A stretch of 12,663 bases of DNA from Treponema sp. UBA3819 (GCA_002369025.1 DFDV01000131.1:2951-15613), one strand, 5' to 3'. Positions 1 through 7,704 are shown, numbered from the stretch's first letter. Numbers and translations are program-made. Notes: generated from the letters alone by a model not told the origin.

Positions 1-68
1 TACACAATCGGGGAATGCAATGTAGAATGAATATATAACTTTTTTAAATTTTAGTCAATACTTGTGCA

Positions 69-97
69 TTGCAAAAGTCGTATTTTTTCTGTATGAT
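69..97 (+). promoter_or_regulatory. Putative sigma70-type promoter
   Basis: A -35-like TTGCAA (69-74) and a -10-like TATGAT (92-97) are separated by exactly 17 bases. They match the consensus at 4/6 and 5/6 positions. The predicted transcript start is near 103-105, so it would either begin almost at the ATG at 106 (near-leaderless) or give a leader of about 410 bases for the EIIA-like gene at 516. The call rests on sequence match only. Positions 1-68 are AT-rich and show nothing else. Confidence 0.5.
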
Positions 98-105
98 TGT
101 CATGC

Positions 106-453
106 ATGAAGAAATACAATGGGTTGGGATTTTGTATCATCGTCTCTGTTTTAGTGCTTTTTACAGGGCTGGCGCAACACAGCACCATTGCAGGCTGCTG
201 GTCGGCATTGGAAAGCGAACAGCACGTCATGCGCGCCACAGATTCACTTCCTCCCAGCCTTCCCGCCGTCAGGGAGACAAAAGGCCGAAGTGAATCCCGC
301 CTTTTTATTGAGGAATTTTTCTTTTCCGTCGCCTTGTGTGCGGCACTCCTTCTCAATCAAGAACAATACACCCGCCATCTGAAAAAAGTCTACCGCTGGC
401 AGCCGCTTTCAAAATACCTCACCTCACTTATTTTTCGGCAGACAGTACGATAG
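106..453 (+). CDS. Hypothetical small membrane protein, two hydrophobic segments (uncertain)
   Basis: This is an open frame of 115 codons from ATG at 106 to TAG at 451-453. I recognise no family. The product starts with MKK and has a hydrophobic stretch at about residues 6-24, which could be a signal anchor or signal peptide. A second stretch lies at about residues 72-84, followed by a basic, aromatic tail. Codon choice (CTT, GTC, GCC, AAA) resembles that of the neighbouring genes, which favours a real gene. Against it, there is no Shine-Dalgarno sequence before the ATG, and the promoter at 69-97 would start the message only a few bases upstream. A strong inverted repeat (241-296) also lies inside the frame, so the stretch could instead be a long structured leader of the gene at 516. 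The TTG at 97 is an alternative start but falls inside the -10 box. Confidence 0.4.
   Translation: MKKYNGLGFCIIVSVLVLFTGLAQHSTIAGCWSALESEQHVMRATDSLPPSLPAVRETKGRSESRLFIEEFFFSVALCAALLLNQEQYTRHLKKVYRWQPLSKYLTSLIFRQTVR
241..296 (+). other. Inverted repeat / extended hairpin, possible attenuator
   Basis: GATTCACTTC (241-250) and GAAGTGAATC (287-296) form a perfect 10-base inverted repeat. Inside it, GCCT (257-260) can pair with AGGC (282-285) and TCCC (261-264) with GGGA (272-275), giving a nested hairpin. A T-run (302-306) follows six bases after the stem. A second pairing, AAAAGGC (279-285) with GCCTTTT (299-305), shares bases with the first and cannot coexist with it. The layout resembles an attenuator, but no ligand or regulator is known and the stem is only moderately GC-rich. 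Confidence 0.35.
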
Positions 454-505
454 CGCTCCTGCATGACAGCAACATTTTTTACAATACAGTGACACATGTT
501 TTTTT

Positions 506-510
506 GGAGA
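506..510 (+). promoter_or_regulatory. Ribosome binding site that fixes the EIIA-like start
   Basis: GGAGA lies 5 bases before the ATG at 516. It decides the start of the EIIA-like gene over the longer in-frame ATG at 336, which would add 60 residues with no similarity to the family. Confidence 0.7.
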
Positions 511-515
511 ATACA

Positions 516-947
516 ATGACTAAGGAATACGAATGGATTACGCCCGCTTCCATCACGACTGATTTGGAAGACGGCAACAACGAAGAAATTATCGGGCAAC
601 TTACAGAACTGCTCCGCCTTACCGGTAAAGTAACAGATCCTGCGGCCGTAGAAGAAGCGATACTCAAGCGCGAACAGATTGCAAGCACCAGCATAGACGA
701 TGATATTGACGCACCCCACGCACTAACCACGGGTGTTTCTGAATTCTGCACCGCAATTGGTGTGGTCTCCCACAGAAAAATCTACATTCTCATCGCATGG
801 AATGAAAGCAATACGAGAAACCTAAAACTGCTTGCGGTACTGCTTGAATTGATTAAAAACGAAAAGCAGAAGATTCTTGCCGCAGAAACGGGAAATCAGA
901 TTCACCGCATACTGACAGACGCCCTTTCTGCAGCGGACATGCACTGA
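516..947 (+). CDS. PTS EIIA type-2 (fructose/PtsN-like) domain protein
   Basis: The product is a 143-residue cytoplasmic protein matching the EIIA domain of the fructose/mannitol phosphotransferase class. In this family a conserved histidine accepts phosphate from HPr. The visible signatures are a start of the form DL(x)4NEEIIGQLTELL, then a KVTDPAAVEEAILKRE segment and an IASTSI turn. DAPHA follows, where H68 fits the phosphorylated histidine. A C-terminal LKLLAVLLELI helix completes the fold. The length is close to that of stand-alone EIIA proteins, and no permease (EIIB/EIIC) is nearby, so a regulatory PtsN-like role is more likely than sugar uptake. The usual glycine-rich lead to the histidine (GIAIPH) reads DIDAPH, so the site is diverged. 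The gene may share a transcript with the frame at 106-453. Its TGA directly abuts the stop codon of the opposite-strand gene. Confidence 0.8.
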   Translation: MTKEYEWITPASITTDLEDGNNEEIIGQLTELLRLTGKVTDPAAVEEAILKREQIASTSIDDDIDAPHALTTGVSEFCTAIGVVSHRKIYILIAWNESNTRNLKLLAVLLELIKNEKQKILAAETGNQIHRILTDALSAADMH

Positions 948-2633
948 TTACAGGCTGTATTTTCTTGACCGCAAACGCTTTTCAAAATCTTCCTTGACAA
1001 GCGGGCGGTCATAGAGATAGCCTTGCGCCATAAGGCAGCCGTTTGCACGCAAAAAACGTGCCTGTTCTTTTGTTTCCACGCCTTCCGCAATTACCTGACT
1101 GCCCAGTTCGCGCGCCATGTTGATAATTGACCGAACAATAACCACATCAGCCTTTTTGCTCGTCTTGCCGGCAATATTGTCCACCAGAGACTTGTCCATC
1201 TTGACCACATCAGCGTTCAAATCCCGCAGGAGGCTCATGGATGAATAACCGGTGCCAAAATCATCAATTGAAATGTGAAAGCCGCTTCCATGCATGACAT
1301 TTACAAAGGAAATCAGGCGTTCAAGATACTTAAAGTCAGAAAGTTCCGTCAGTTCAATCTCGATGTATTTAGGGTCAATCTTGTATTTTTCCAGAATACT
1401 GATAATATCCTGTTCAAGTTTTTCGTTGGAAAGATGAATCTTTGAAAAATTAGTGGAAATCCGCACGGGTTCAATGCCCATATCCAGCCAGTGCCGTAAG
1501 TCTTTGCAGACTTCTTCCAGCATGTAAAAGTCAAGATTCTTAATCGTGCCTTCCCTTTCCAAAATCGAAATAAACTCGTTGGGATACATGATTTTATTGG
1601 CATGCCAGCGGGTCAAGGCCTCACAGCCACACAGGGTGTCGTCAGCAAGCGTCACTTTTGGCTGATAGTAGACCAAAAACTCATTGCGGGAAAGTGCACT
1701 TTTGAACATGGCAGAAACCCGCTTGTCATGGAGTGTTTTTTCAAGCATCTCCGGCTGAAAGTAGACCGTATCCCTGTCACGAGAGCGACGAGCCGCCTGA
1801 AAGGCAATGGAAGCACAGGAAAGGACATCCTGTGGATCGGAGTCAGGCAGGATGGGAAAGACACCGCTCTTAAAATCAATGCGTACATCTTCTTTTTGTT
1901 CTTTGTTATCCACGGTGACAGGCATGCCGGTAACAAAAGCGATATAGCGGAGCAGGCAATACTTTTTGACCAGAGTAACAAAATTATCACCGCCTAGCCG
2001 ACAGAAAAGTCCGTTCTCTCCCAAAAAGTTACGGACTGCCATGCTGTACTGCTTGAGGATATAGTCTCCGTTGTTGGAGCCAAACTGCTGATTGATGTAC
2101 TTGAAATTCTTGATGTTTGCGAAGACGGACGCATATTCGGAAAGCTGATTCTTTGCGTACAGCTCATCAACCTTTCGCTGAAAGCCCATCATGTTCAGAG
2201 AGCCAGTAAGCATATCAATATTCTGCGTCTGCTGCATGAGGGACAAAAGACGCAGACGGCTGCAGGAAAGATAAAGGACTTCCAGCAGAAAATCAATGTC
2301 CGACTTGTCATCATCATTCCACTTCCAGCCCATTTTTGGATGGGCAAAAAGCCTTACAGTACCGCCTTCCGCCGTATTGAACTGTTTTTCGTAAACCTCA
2401 TCACTATATCCATTAGGGTCCTCATAGCCGGCAATAACCTTATTCAAGCCTTTGGGCTCATAGACTGATTCGGGCGCGGAAAAAATAGTCTCTACTTTTC
2501 CCAGATGAAATTCATCTGCCACGCCAGGAAGGGATGTATCAATAAGGGCGACCATTTCATCAAGTGAAAAAACATCATTATTTAGAGTCTCATAAAAAGT
2601 CCTAAATTTTTCGCTCACAATTCGGAAACTCAT
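948..2633 (-). CDS. c-di-GMP phosphodiesterase: degenerate GGDEF plus intact EAL
   Basis: The product has 561 residues. Residues 1-130 have no recognised domain and may be sensory. A GGDEF domain (about 136-300) starts with DMLTGS, but its signature reads GGDNF (214-218), and the usual metal-binding aspartate pair before FK is N173/K175. Cyclase activity is therefore unlikely, although nucleotide binding is possible. The EAL domain (about 305-555) keeps the catalytic set: EAL at 338-340, N395, E427, D457/D458, K478, E517 and Q537. It should hydrolyse c-di-GMP to pGpG. No membrane segment or receiver domain is visible, so the protein appears cytoplasmic. Its ATG overlaps the TGA of the permease-kinase gene (ATGA), with GGAG 8 bases upstream, which indicates translational coupling. 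The phosphodiesterase is probably an output or partner of that sensor; this last point is inference. Confidence 0.9.
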   Translation of the reverse strand: MSFRIVSEKFRTFYETLNNDVFSLDEMVALIDTSLPGVADEFHLGKVETIFSAPESVYEPKGLNKVIAGYEDPNGYSDEVYEKQFNTAEGGTVRLFAHPKMGWKWNDDDKSDIDFLLEVLYLSCSRLRLLSLMQQTQNIDMLTGSLNMMGFQRKVDELYAKNQLSEYASVFANIKNFKYINQQFGSNNGDYILKQYSMAVRNFLGENGLFCRLGGDNFVTLVKKYCLLRYIAFVTGMPVTVDNKEQKEDVRIDFKSGVFPILPDSDPQDVLSCASIAFQAARRSRDRDTVYFQPEMLEKTLHDKRVSAMFKSALSRNEFLVYYQPKVTLADDTLCGCEALTRWHANKIMYPNEFISILEREGTIKNLDFYMLEEVCKDLRHWLDMGIEPVRISTNFSKIHLSNEKLEQDIISILEKYKIDPKYIEIELTELSDFKYLERLISFVNVMHGSGFHISIDDFGTGYSSMSLLRDLNADVVKMDKSLVDNIAGKTSKKADVVIVRSIINMARELGSQVIAEGVETKEQARFLRANGCLMAQGYLYDRPLVKEDFEKRLRSRKYSL

Positions 2634-5569
2634 GCTAAAAGCTCCGACAATATTTTGGTTAAGTTTTCTACATCAATAGGCTTTGCCACATGAGCATTCA
2701 TGCCTGCAGCCTGCGCCTTTTGGACATCTTCTGCAAATGCGTTTGCCGTCATCGCAACAATGGGAACATGGGCTTTTACACTGTCTTCAAATGCCCGTAT
2801 AGTTCTCGTTGCCTCGTATCCGTCCATGACCGGCATCTGAATGTCCATAAGAACCGCATTGTAATATCCAGGTTCTGCCGCTGCTACTTTATCCACGGCA
2901 TCCTTTCCGTTTACCGCCGTCTCCACCTCAAAGCCCATGTCCGCCAGAATCATCGTGGCAATCTCACGGTTTACGTCCACATCATCCACCAAAAGCAGGC
3001 GCATGGCAGCAAAGTCAAGTTCACGCTCCGGCTTTTCCACGGTAGTTTTTGCCCCAGACCTTTCTTCTACAGACTCCGCACCCCTTTCTTCTCCTGCGGT
3101 CTGCAAGCGTAAAGGCAGCGTAATGACAAATTCCGTACCATTTCCTTGTTCCGTCACCACGCGGATATCACCGCCCATAAGGTCAATAATGCTCTTGGTA
3201 ATCGACATACCCAAGCCTGTTCCCTGAATGCCGCTCACCGTACTCGTCCGCTCACGCTCAAAAGCCTCAAAAACTTTTGCCGCAAATTCAGACGACATAC
3301 CGATTCCACTGTCTTTCACCCTCAGTTCATAGGTGGCAAAACTTTTTTCCGCATCGGTACTGAGTTGCGTAAGAGAGACGGCAACGTTTCCACCTTCTGG
3401 CGTAAACTTATAGGCGTTGCTGATTAGGTTAAGCAGCACCCGATTCAAGCGGTTTTTGTCGCACAGTACCAGCGGGCAGGTCATCTGGGAATAATCGACC
3501 GTGTATACGATGCTCTTTCCTACCATCTGGGTGGCAAACATATCGCGCACTTCTTCCATCACCTTGCGCAGGTCGTGCGGTGATTCCTCCAAATCCATCT
3601 TGCCGCTTTCAATACGGCTCATCTCAAGAACATCGTTTATGAGTGCCAGCAGGTGCTGACTGGAGCCTTCAATTTTTTTCAGGTACTTCTTGATTTCCTC
3701 CATGCCGATGCCTTCACGCTTGGCAAGGTGAATATAGCCGATAATCGCATTCATAGGAGTACGGATGTCATGGCTCATGTTGGAAAGAAAGACGGTCTTG
3801 GCCTTATTGCTCTCTTCCGCCGCAATTTTTTCCCGCTCCATCTGCTTTTCACGGGAGCGGATAACAGAATAGATATTGAACATGACCACCAGCGCTATGG
3901 CAATCAGCACCATTTGGATAACGCTATTGTTGAGCAGTGTCCTTTGCACCAGCAAAAGCTTTGACTCCAAAAAAGCCTTCTCCACACGCTGGCGGACTTC
4001 ATTCTCCTCAATGCCGTACAGATTCATCTCTCCCGTATAGAAAGAGTTGATGTCTTTCACCACTTTTTCCGTACTGGCATGGGTTGTCTGACGCATCCAC
4101 AAAAGCGACGTAAAGAAAATCAGAAAGAGCAGAGCAACCCACACCACTGTTGTCTTTCCAAAACGGTCTTCGGTATCACGCTTAAAGACAAGGCGGAAGA
4201 AGAGAAAACCCAAAACGCTCCAAAAGGCCAAAATCAGGTAGGATTCCGCAGAAAGGGCGCTCATCTGCCAGAGGTTGGGTACCAGCAGGAAAAGGCTGAA
4301 AAGCATTGCCATGGCACAGCCGATTACGCCCGTCACTTTTATGATGTTACTGCCTTCCCTTTTGGCAATACAATATGCGCTTGCCGATGTATAGCCGTAG
4401 GCAAAAGTCGCGCCGATTGTGGTTACGTCAACAATCCAGCCGATTGCAGTTCTTCCCAAAAAAGGAATGACCAAGGAAATAAGCGCAATAAAGAGAACGG
4501 CATTTCTTGGTCGCCCAGACTTTCCCAAAAAGGAAAAACATTTAGGAAGAATGGCATCCTTTCCCATGGCATATAAAAGACGGCTGGCTGCAATTGTATT
4601 TCCGATGATTCCCGTAACAATCGCTCCCAGTACGGCAAGTCCCAGCACAAAAGATGCCCTGCCCCCGCCAGATTGCGCCACAGAAAAGAATACGGGCATC
4701 TGCTGACTGCCATGCATTTTTCTCAGAAAGCAAACGTATCGTGCCCAGTCAGCATATCCCTCTGGCTGAACGGCAACGGCAATAAAGGTCAGTGCCACAT
4801 AGGCAAAAAGTCCAAAAATCACCGCTACTGCCATAATCAAAAAGGAACGCTTGGCTGAAAAGGTAAATTCAGACGCAGAATGAGAAATCGACTCAAATCC
4901 AACAAAGGCCCAGGGCGTTAGAGAAACAATACTGAATATCTGCAGGAAGTGGTTTTTCCTTTCGCTGAATGTCGGCGTAAAATCAACAGCAGTCAGGTTG
5001 CCGCTTTTTACTACCCACACAAGACAGAGCAGTATGCCGACCACAAGAATCAAGGCCATTACCGTCTGCACGAATACGGAAATTCGGCGGGCACACATAC
5101 AGAGCAAAGTCAGAATGCACAATACACCAATCTGCAAAAGTACTTCGCCCATGTAGATGTCATAGCCTGCAAGGCGATAGTGAAAGCCAAATTGCAGCAT
5201 TGAGCCAAAAATAGTGCGGCAAATCAATGCCAGAGCCGTCAAGTTTGCCCAGAGGATTGCAATATAGGTGAGACTCAAAAACCATGCACTCAAAAAACCA
5301 TGGTCATAACCAAAAGTCTCCTTTGCATAGGTAAAAGTACCGCCAGAATCAGGGTAACGGTTCATCATAAAATGATAATTCATGCCTATCACCAGCATGA
5401 TGACGGCACCAATTGCCATGCCGACGGCAGTTCCAACTGGTCCTGCAATCGGCAAGAAGGTTGTTCCGGGCATGACAAATGCACCCCAGCCCACGGCTGA
5501 ACCAAATGCCAATGCACAAGCAGCAAAAGGAGAGAGGTAAGGGGTTAATCCGGAATTTTCTTGCTTCAT
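2630..5569 (-). CDS. APC amino-acid permease fused to hybrid histidine kinase and receiver
   Basis: The product is a 979-residue membrane protein. Residues 1-462 form a 12-helix APC-superfamily permease: GSAVGWGAFVMPG at 23-35 and an AGPVG turn are typical of amino-acid transporters. Helix 13 (about 473-491), an external loop (492-547) and helix 14 (548-567) lead to a kinase on the cytoplasmic side. The kinase has the H-box SHDIRTPMN (H600), N-box NLISNAYKF (N718), G1 DSGIGM (753-758), F-box (768-771) and G2 GTGLGM (783-788). A charged Glu/Arg-rich linker (825-850) precedes a receiver with D862/D863, phospho-acceptor D909, T941 and K963, all intact. Hence it should autophosphorylate and pass phosphate to its own receiver. 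I infer a transporter-sensor, in the manner of the unrelated SLC5-kinase CbrA; the substrate is unknown. The ATG at 5569 is chosen because the alternative TTG at 5599 lies between the -35 and -10 boxes. The gene is translationally coupled to the EAL gene. Confidence 0.9.
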   Translation of the reverse strand: MKQENSGLTPYLSPFAACALAFGSAVGWGAFVMPGTTFLPIAGPVGTAVGMAIGAVIMLVIGMNYHFMMNRYPDSGGTFTYAKETFGYDHGFLSAWFLSLTYIAILWANLTALALICRTIFGSMLQFGFHYRLAGYDIYMGEVLLQIGVLCILTLLCMCARRISVFVQTVMALILVVGILLCLVWVVKSGNLTAVDFTPTFSERKNHFLQIFSIVSLTPWAFVGFESISHSASEFTFSAKRSFLIMAVAVIFGLFAYVALTFIAVAVQPEGYADWARYVCFLRKMHGSQQMPVFFSVAQSGGGRASFVLGLAVLGAIVTGIIGNTIAASRLLYAMGKDAILPKCFSFLGKSGRPRNAVLFIALISLVIPFLGRTAIGWIVDVTTIGATFAYGYTSASAYCIAKREGSNIIKVTGVIGCAMAMLFSLFLLVPNLWQMSALSAESYLILAFWSVLGFLFFRLVFKRDTEDRFGKTTVVWVALLFLIFFTSLLWMRQTTHASTEKVVKDINSFYTGEMNLYGIEENEVRQRVEKAFLESKLLLVQRTLLNNSVIQMVLIAIALVVMFNIYSVIRSREKQMEREKIAAEESNKAKTVFLSNMSHDIRTPMNAIIGYIHLAKREGIGMEEIKKYLKKIEGSSQHLLALINDVLEMSRIESGKMDLEESPHDLRKVMEEVRDMFATQMVGKSIVYTVDYSQMTCPLVLCDKNRLNRVLLNLISNAYKFTPEGGNVAVSLTQLSTDAEKSFATYELRVKDSGIGMSSEFAAKVFEAFERERTSTVSGIQGTGLGMSITKSIIDLMGGDIRVVTEQGNGTEFVITLPLRLQTAGEERGAESVEERSGAKTTVEKPERELDFAAMRLLLVDDVDVNREIATMILADMGFEVETAVNGKDAVDKVAAAEPGYYNAVLMDIQMPVMDGYEATRTIRAFEDSVKAHVPIVAMTANAFAEDVQKAQAAGMNAHVAKPIDVENLTKILSELLA

Positions 5570-5578
5570 ACTTCCACT

Positions 5579-5607
5579 ATGATAGCACACTTTACGCAAG
5601 AAATCAA
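5579..5607 (-). promoter_or_regulatory. Putative promoter of the permease-kinase/EAL pair
   Basis: On the minus strand TTGATT (5607-5602) and TATCAT (5584-5579) are spaced by 17 bases, with 4/6 and 5/6 matches to the sigma70 consensus. Transcription would start within a few bases of the ATG at 5569. The GGAAG just before that ATG may therefore not be fully in the message, suggesting near-leaderless translation or read-through from cobD. Prediction from sequence only. Confidence 0.45.
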
Positions 5608-5618
5608 AAAAATAGAAA

Positions 5619-6671
5619 CTAAAACCATGCAGGATTATAGAGATGAATAATGCTGCAGAGCCTTGCCACCATGCAGACTAAAAGGGCTATCACACTGGTC
5701 ATGTACATCAGCACAACCGAGTGGCTGATATCCTCAATTTCAGGATTGCGCCAGCGTCTTCCCAGATAAGGCCTTTTTTCCAGCTGACCCTCATAATAGG
5801 CATCTCCCCCCAGCTGCAATCCCAATGCTCCCGCACAGGCCGCTTCAGTCTGCCCTGCATTGGGACTTTCATGCTTGTAGCGGTCGCGCAAAAATGTTCT
5901 GGCTGAGCGGATGGGATTATAGGGAAAGGCATAAGGCCTGAAAACAGAGACAAGATACAGAACAAGGGAAGCAATCAGCATGCAAAATGCGGCAAGGCGG
6001 GAAGCAAGCAGATTTGCGGCATCATCAAGGCGGGCTGCAACCGTGCCAAAATACCGGTAGCGACTGTTTTTGTAGCCAAGCATACTGTCCATGGTATTGA
6101 TTGCCTTATACAAAAGCGCAAGAGGGGCTCCGCCAATTGCATAGGCAACAAGGGGCGAAACAACTCCGTCAGTCGTACTTTCCGCCACCGTTTCCACACA
6201 GGCCTTTATCACACCGTCTTTGTCCAGCCTGTCTGCATCCCGGCCAACAATGCGTCCTACTGCAGTCTGCCCCTCCCTGAGTGAACGGGACAGGCTCATG
6301 TAGACATTTTCAGCCTCATCACGCAGGCTTTTTGCCGCAAGACACTGATAGCCCCAGAATACATCCAGAGCACATGAAAGATAGACAAGGGCACGGATGT
6401 CAAAACGAACACCTGCATACATAAGTCCGTATATCAGCAGAAAAGGAATCGTATAGGCATACATACAGACAATCACAACAAGAAGAAAGCCTGCAATTCT
6501 CTGCCCCCATTTTGAATCCGAAAAGATACTGCGGAAAAGCTTTTCCAGATGAGCAATCAGTTTCCCGAAGAGCACTACAGGATGAGGAAGCCAGGCCGGA
6601 TCTCCCAAAAGGGCATCCAGCATAAATGCAGCGGGAATCTTAAAAAACTGAAACAAAAGGTATATGTTCAT
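5619..6671 (-). CDS. cobD: Adenosylcobinamide-phosphate synthase CobD/CbiB
   Basis: The product is a 350-residue integral membrane enzyme. In cobalamin synthesis it joins aminopropanol (phosphate) to adenosylcobyric acid, giving adenosylcobinamide (phosphate). Recognised family blocks are LLGDPAWLPHPVVLFG (21-36), TVAESTTDGVVSPL (161-174), YKAINTMDSMLGYKN (188-202) and SPNAGQTEAACAGALGLQLG (269-288). Several hydrophobic helices are visible at about 60-85, 92-108, 228-245 and 316-337. The length is close to the family norm. The start at 6671 puts about 20 residues before the first conserved block, as usual; only a weak GTGG precedes it. It lies 19 bases after the CobU/CobC-like gene and is probably co-transcribed with it. 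Both act in the nucleotide-loop half of the B12 pathway. Caution: the symbol cobD also names an unrelated threonine-phosphate decarboxylase in enterics; this is the CbiB type. Confidence 0.95.
   Translation of the reverse strand: MNIYLLFQFFKIPAAFMLDALLGDPAWLPHPVVLFGKLIAHLEKLFRSIFSDSKWGQRIAGFLLVVIVCMYAYTIPFLLIYGLMYAGVRFDIRALVYLSCALDVFWGYQCLAAKSLRDEAENVYMSLSRSLREGQTAVGRIVGRDADRLDKDGVIKACVETVAESTTDGVVSPLVAYAIGGAPLALLYKAINTMDSMLGYKNSRYRYFGTVAARLDDAANLLASRLAAFCMLIASLVLYLVSVFRPYAFPYNPIRSARTFLRDRYKHESPNAGQTEAACAGALGLQLGGDAYYEGQLEKRPYLGRRWRNPEIEDISHSVVLMYMTSVIALLVCMVARLCSIIHLYNPAWF
5628..5657 (-). other. Weak hairpin overlapping the 3' end of cobD
   Basis: TGCAG/CTGCA and ATTAT/ATAAT pair across one mismatch with an 8-base loop (5639-5646). 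A run of seven T on the minus strand (5612-5606) follows about 15 bases later. This could attenuate transcription between cobD and the kinase gene, but the stem is AT-rich and the T-run is too far away for a classic terminator. Confidence 0.25.
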
Positions 6672-6690
6672 CCACTGCTATAATAACAGA

Positions 6691-7704
6691 TTAGCGGCTT
6701 TTTGTCACAGAGATTATTCCAAAGCGAAAAGAAGCACAGTCAGTCTGCCAGCCGTAATATGAACTTACATCTCCACTCTGTTCTTCCAGAGAATATGGGC
6801 TGAACTGACTGAAAAGCGACATTTGAGTGCCGCCGTGGGCAATCACAATCATCACTTCTTCTGAAGATTCCCGGGCAAGTTTTTCAAAAGCATCTGCCGT
6901 CCGCCGCAAAAAATCATCCATGCTCTCACCCGGACTTTTATCTGAGGGCGGACACTTCATCTTTGCACCGCTGTCCACAAAAGCCTGGTAAGTAGCCCGG
7001 GTCTTTTCATCGGAAAAAAGTTCGTCTGCCGTGTGATTTTCAAAAAGACCAAAATCCATTTCCCGAAAATCTTCCACAAGGCATTGTTCCGCCTGAGGAT
7101 AGAGAATTTGGGCAGTCTGCAAAGCCCGCTTCATCGGCGAAAGATAAATTTTTTTGGGAAAAAGTATTTTTTCACGTATAGCGGGGCTACAATTCTCTGC
7201 AAAAGTCTGCAGATATTCTTTTGTGCGTTCAAGCTGCTCTCTCCCCGCCCCGCACAAATCTAAATCACTTGCAGCTCCCGCATAACGCTTCTCTACATTC
7301 GCCTCTGTAGCGCCGTGCCTAAAAACAAGCAGATAGCGGGATTTTTTTTGCAGACAGTTCAGGCTGCCTTTGATGACCGTGGGGATTCCCGCTGTCATCA
7401 GAACGACACAGTCTGCCAGAGACGCAAGGGCAATATTAAGGCGGCCATTTTCTTCCCTCAGGCGACGATTTTCATGTTCCAGAGGGATAATTCCCAATCC
7501 CATTTCAGTTGCAATGACCGCATCAAAAGAAGCAATGCGGCTGCAGGTCAAGGAAAGTGGTGCTTCAAGCGCTTTTTTCCCGCATTCCACTGCAAAGGCT
7601 CGGGCATCCTCTGCCTTAAGTTCGTATACAGATTCAGGAGCGAGATGAAGGCTTTCCAAAAAAGCGCGGCGTCCGCTATGAACGCCGCCAAGAATTAAAA
7701 TCAT
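6691..7704 (-). CDS. CobU-like domain fused to alpha-ribazole phosphatase (CobC-like)
   Basis: The product has 337 residues. Residues 1-113 resemble a shortened CobU (adenosylcobinamide kinase/guanylyltransferase): GGVHSGRR at 6-13 replaces the usual P-loop GGxRSGKS. Residues 65-112 match the family block TNEVGxGIVPE...GRxNQ...ADEVxxxxxGxPxxxK, here ATEMGLGIIPLE, GRLN, LADCVVLMTAGIPTVIKG. The middle of CobU, including the guanylylated-histidine region, is absent, and the P-loop lysine is arginine, so kinase/transferase activity is doubtful. Residues 123-337 are a histidine phosphatase with RHG at 129-131, R193, E215, a GES at 259-261 and second histidine H290. All catalytic residues look intact, fitting removal of phosphate from alpha-ribazole-phosphate. 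The start ATG overlaps the TGA of the large activase gene (ATGA) and AAGGA lies 3 bases upstream, so translation is coupled. cobD follows. A general phosphatase is the alternative. Confidence 0.85.
   Translation of the reverse strand: MILILGGVHSGRRAFLESLHLAPESVYELKAEDARAFAVECGKKALEAPLSLTCSRIASFDAVIATEMGLGIIPLEHENRRLREENGRLNIALASLADCVVLMTAGIPTVIKGSLNCLQKKSRYLLVFRHGATEANVEKRYAGAASDLDLCGAGREQLERTKEYLQTFAENCSPAIREKILFPKKIYLSPMKRALQTAQILYPQAEQCLVEDFREMDFGLFENHTADELFSDEKTRATYQAFVDSGAKMKCPPSDKSPGESMDDFLRRTADAFEKLARESSEEVMIVIAHGGTQMSLFSQFSPYSLEEQSGDVSSYYGWQTDCASFRFGIISVTKSR

Noticed and set aside
51..356. Leftward open frame of 101 codons at the left end
   Set aside because: Its start is unsupported, its composition is unlike a protein, and it lies opposite a promoter and a more plausible frame.
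336..515. 60-residue N-terminal extension of the EIIA-like protein from an ATG at 336
   Set aside because: GGAGA at 506-510 serves the ATG at 516, family similarity starts there, and the extension overlaps the other frame without any recognisable motif.
5570..5599. TTG start at 5599 for the permease-kinase
   Set aside because: It lies in the spacer of the predicted promoter and has no ribosome binding site; APC proteins start shortly before the first helix, as with the ATG at 5569.
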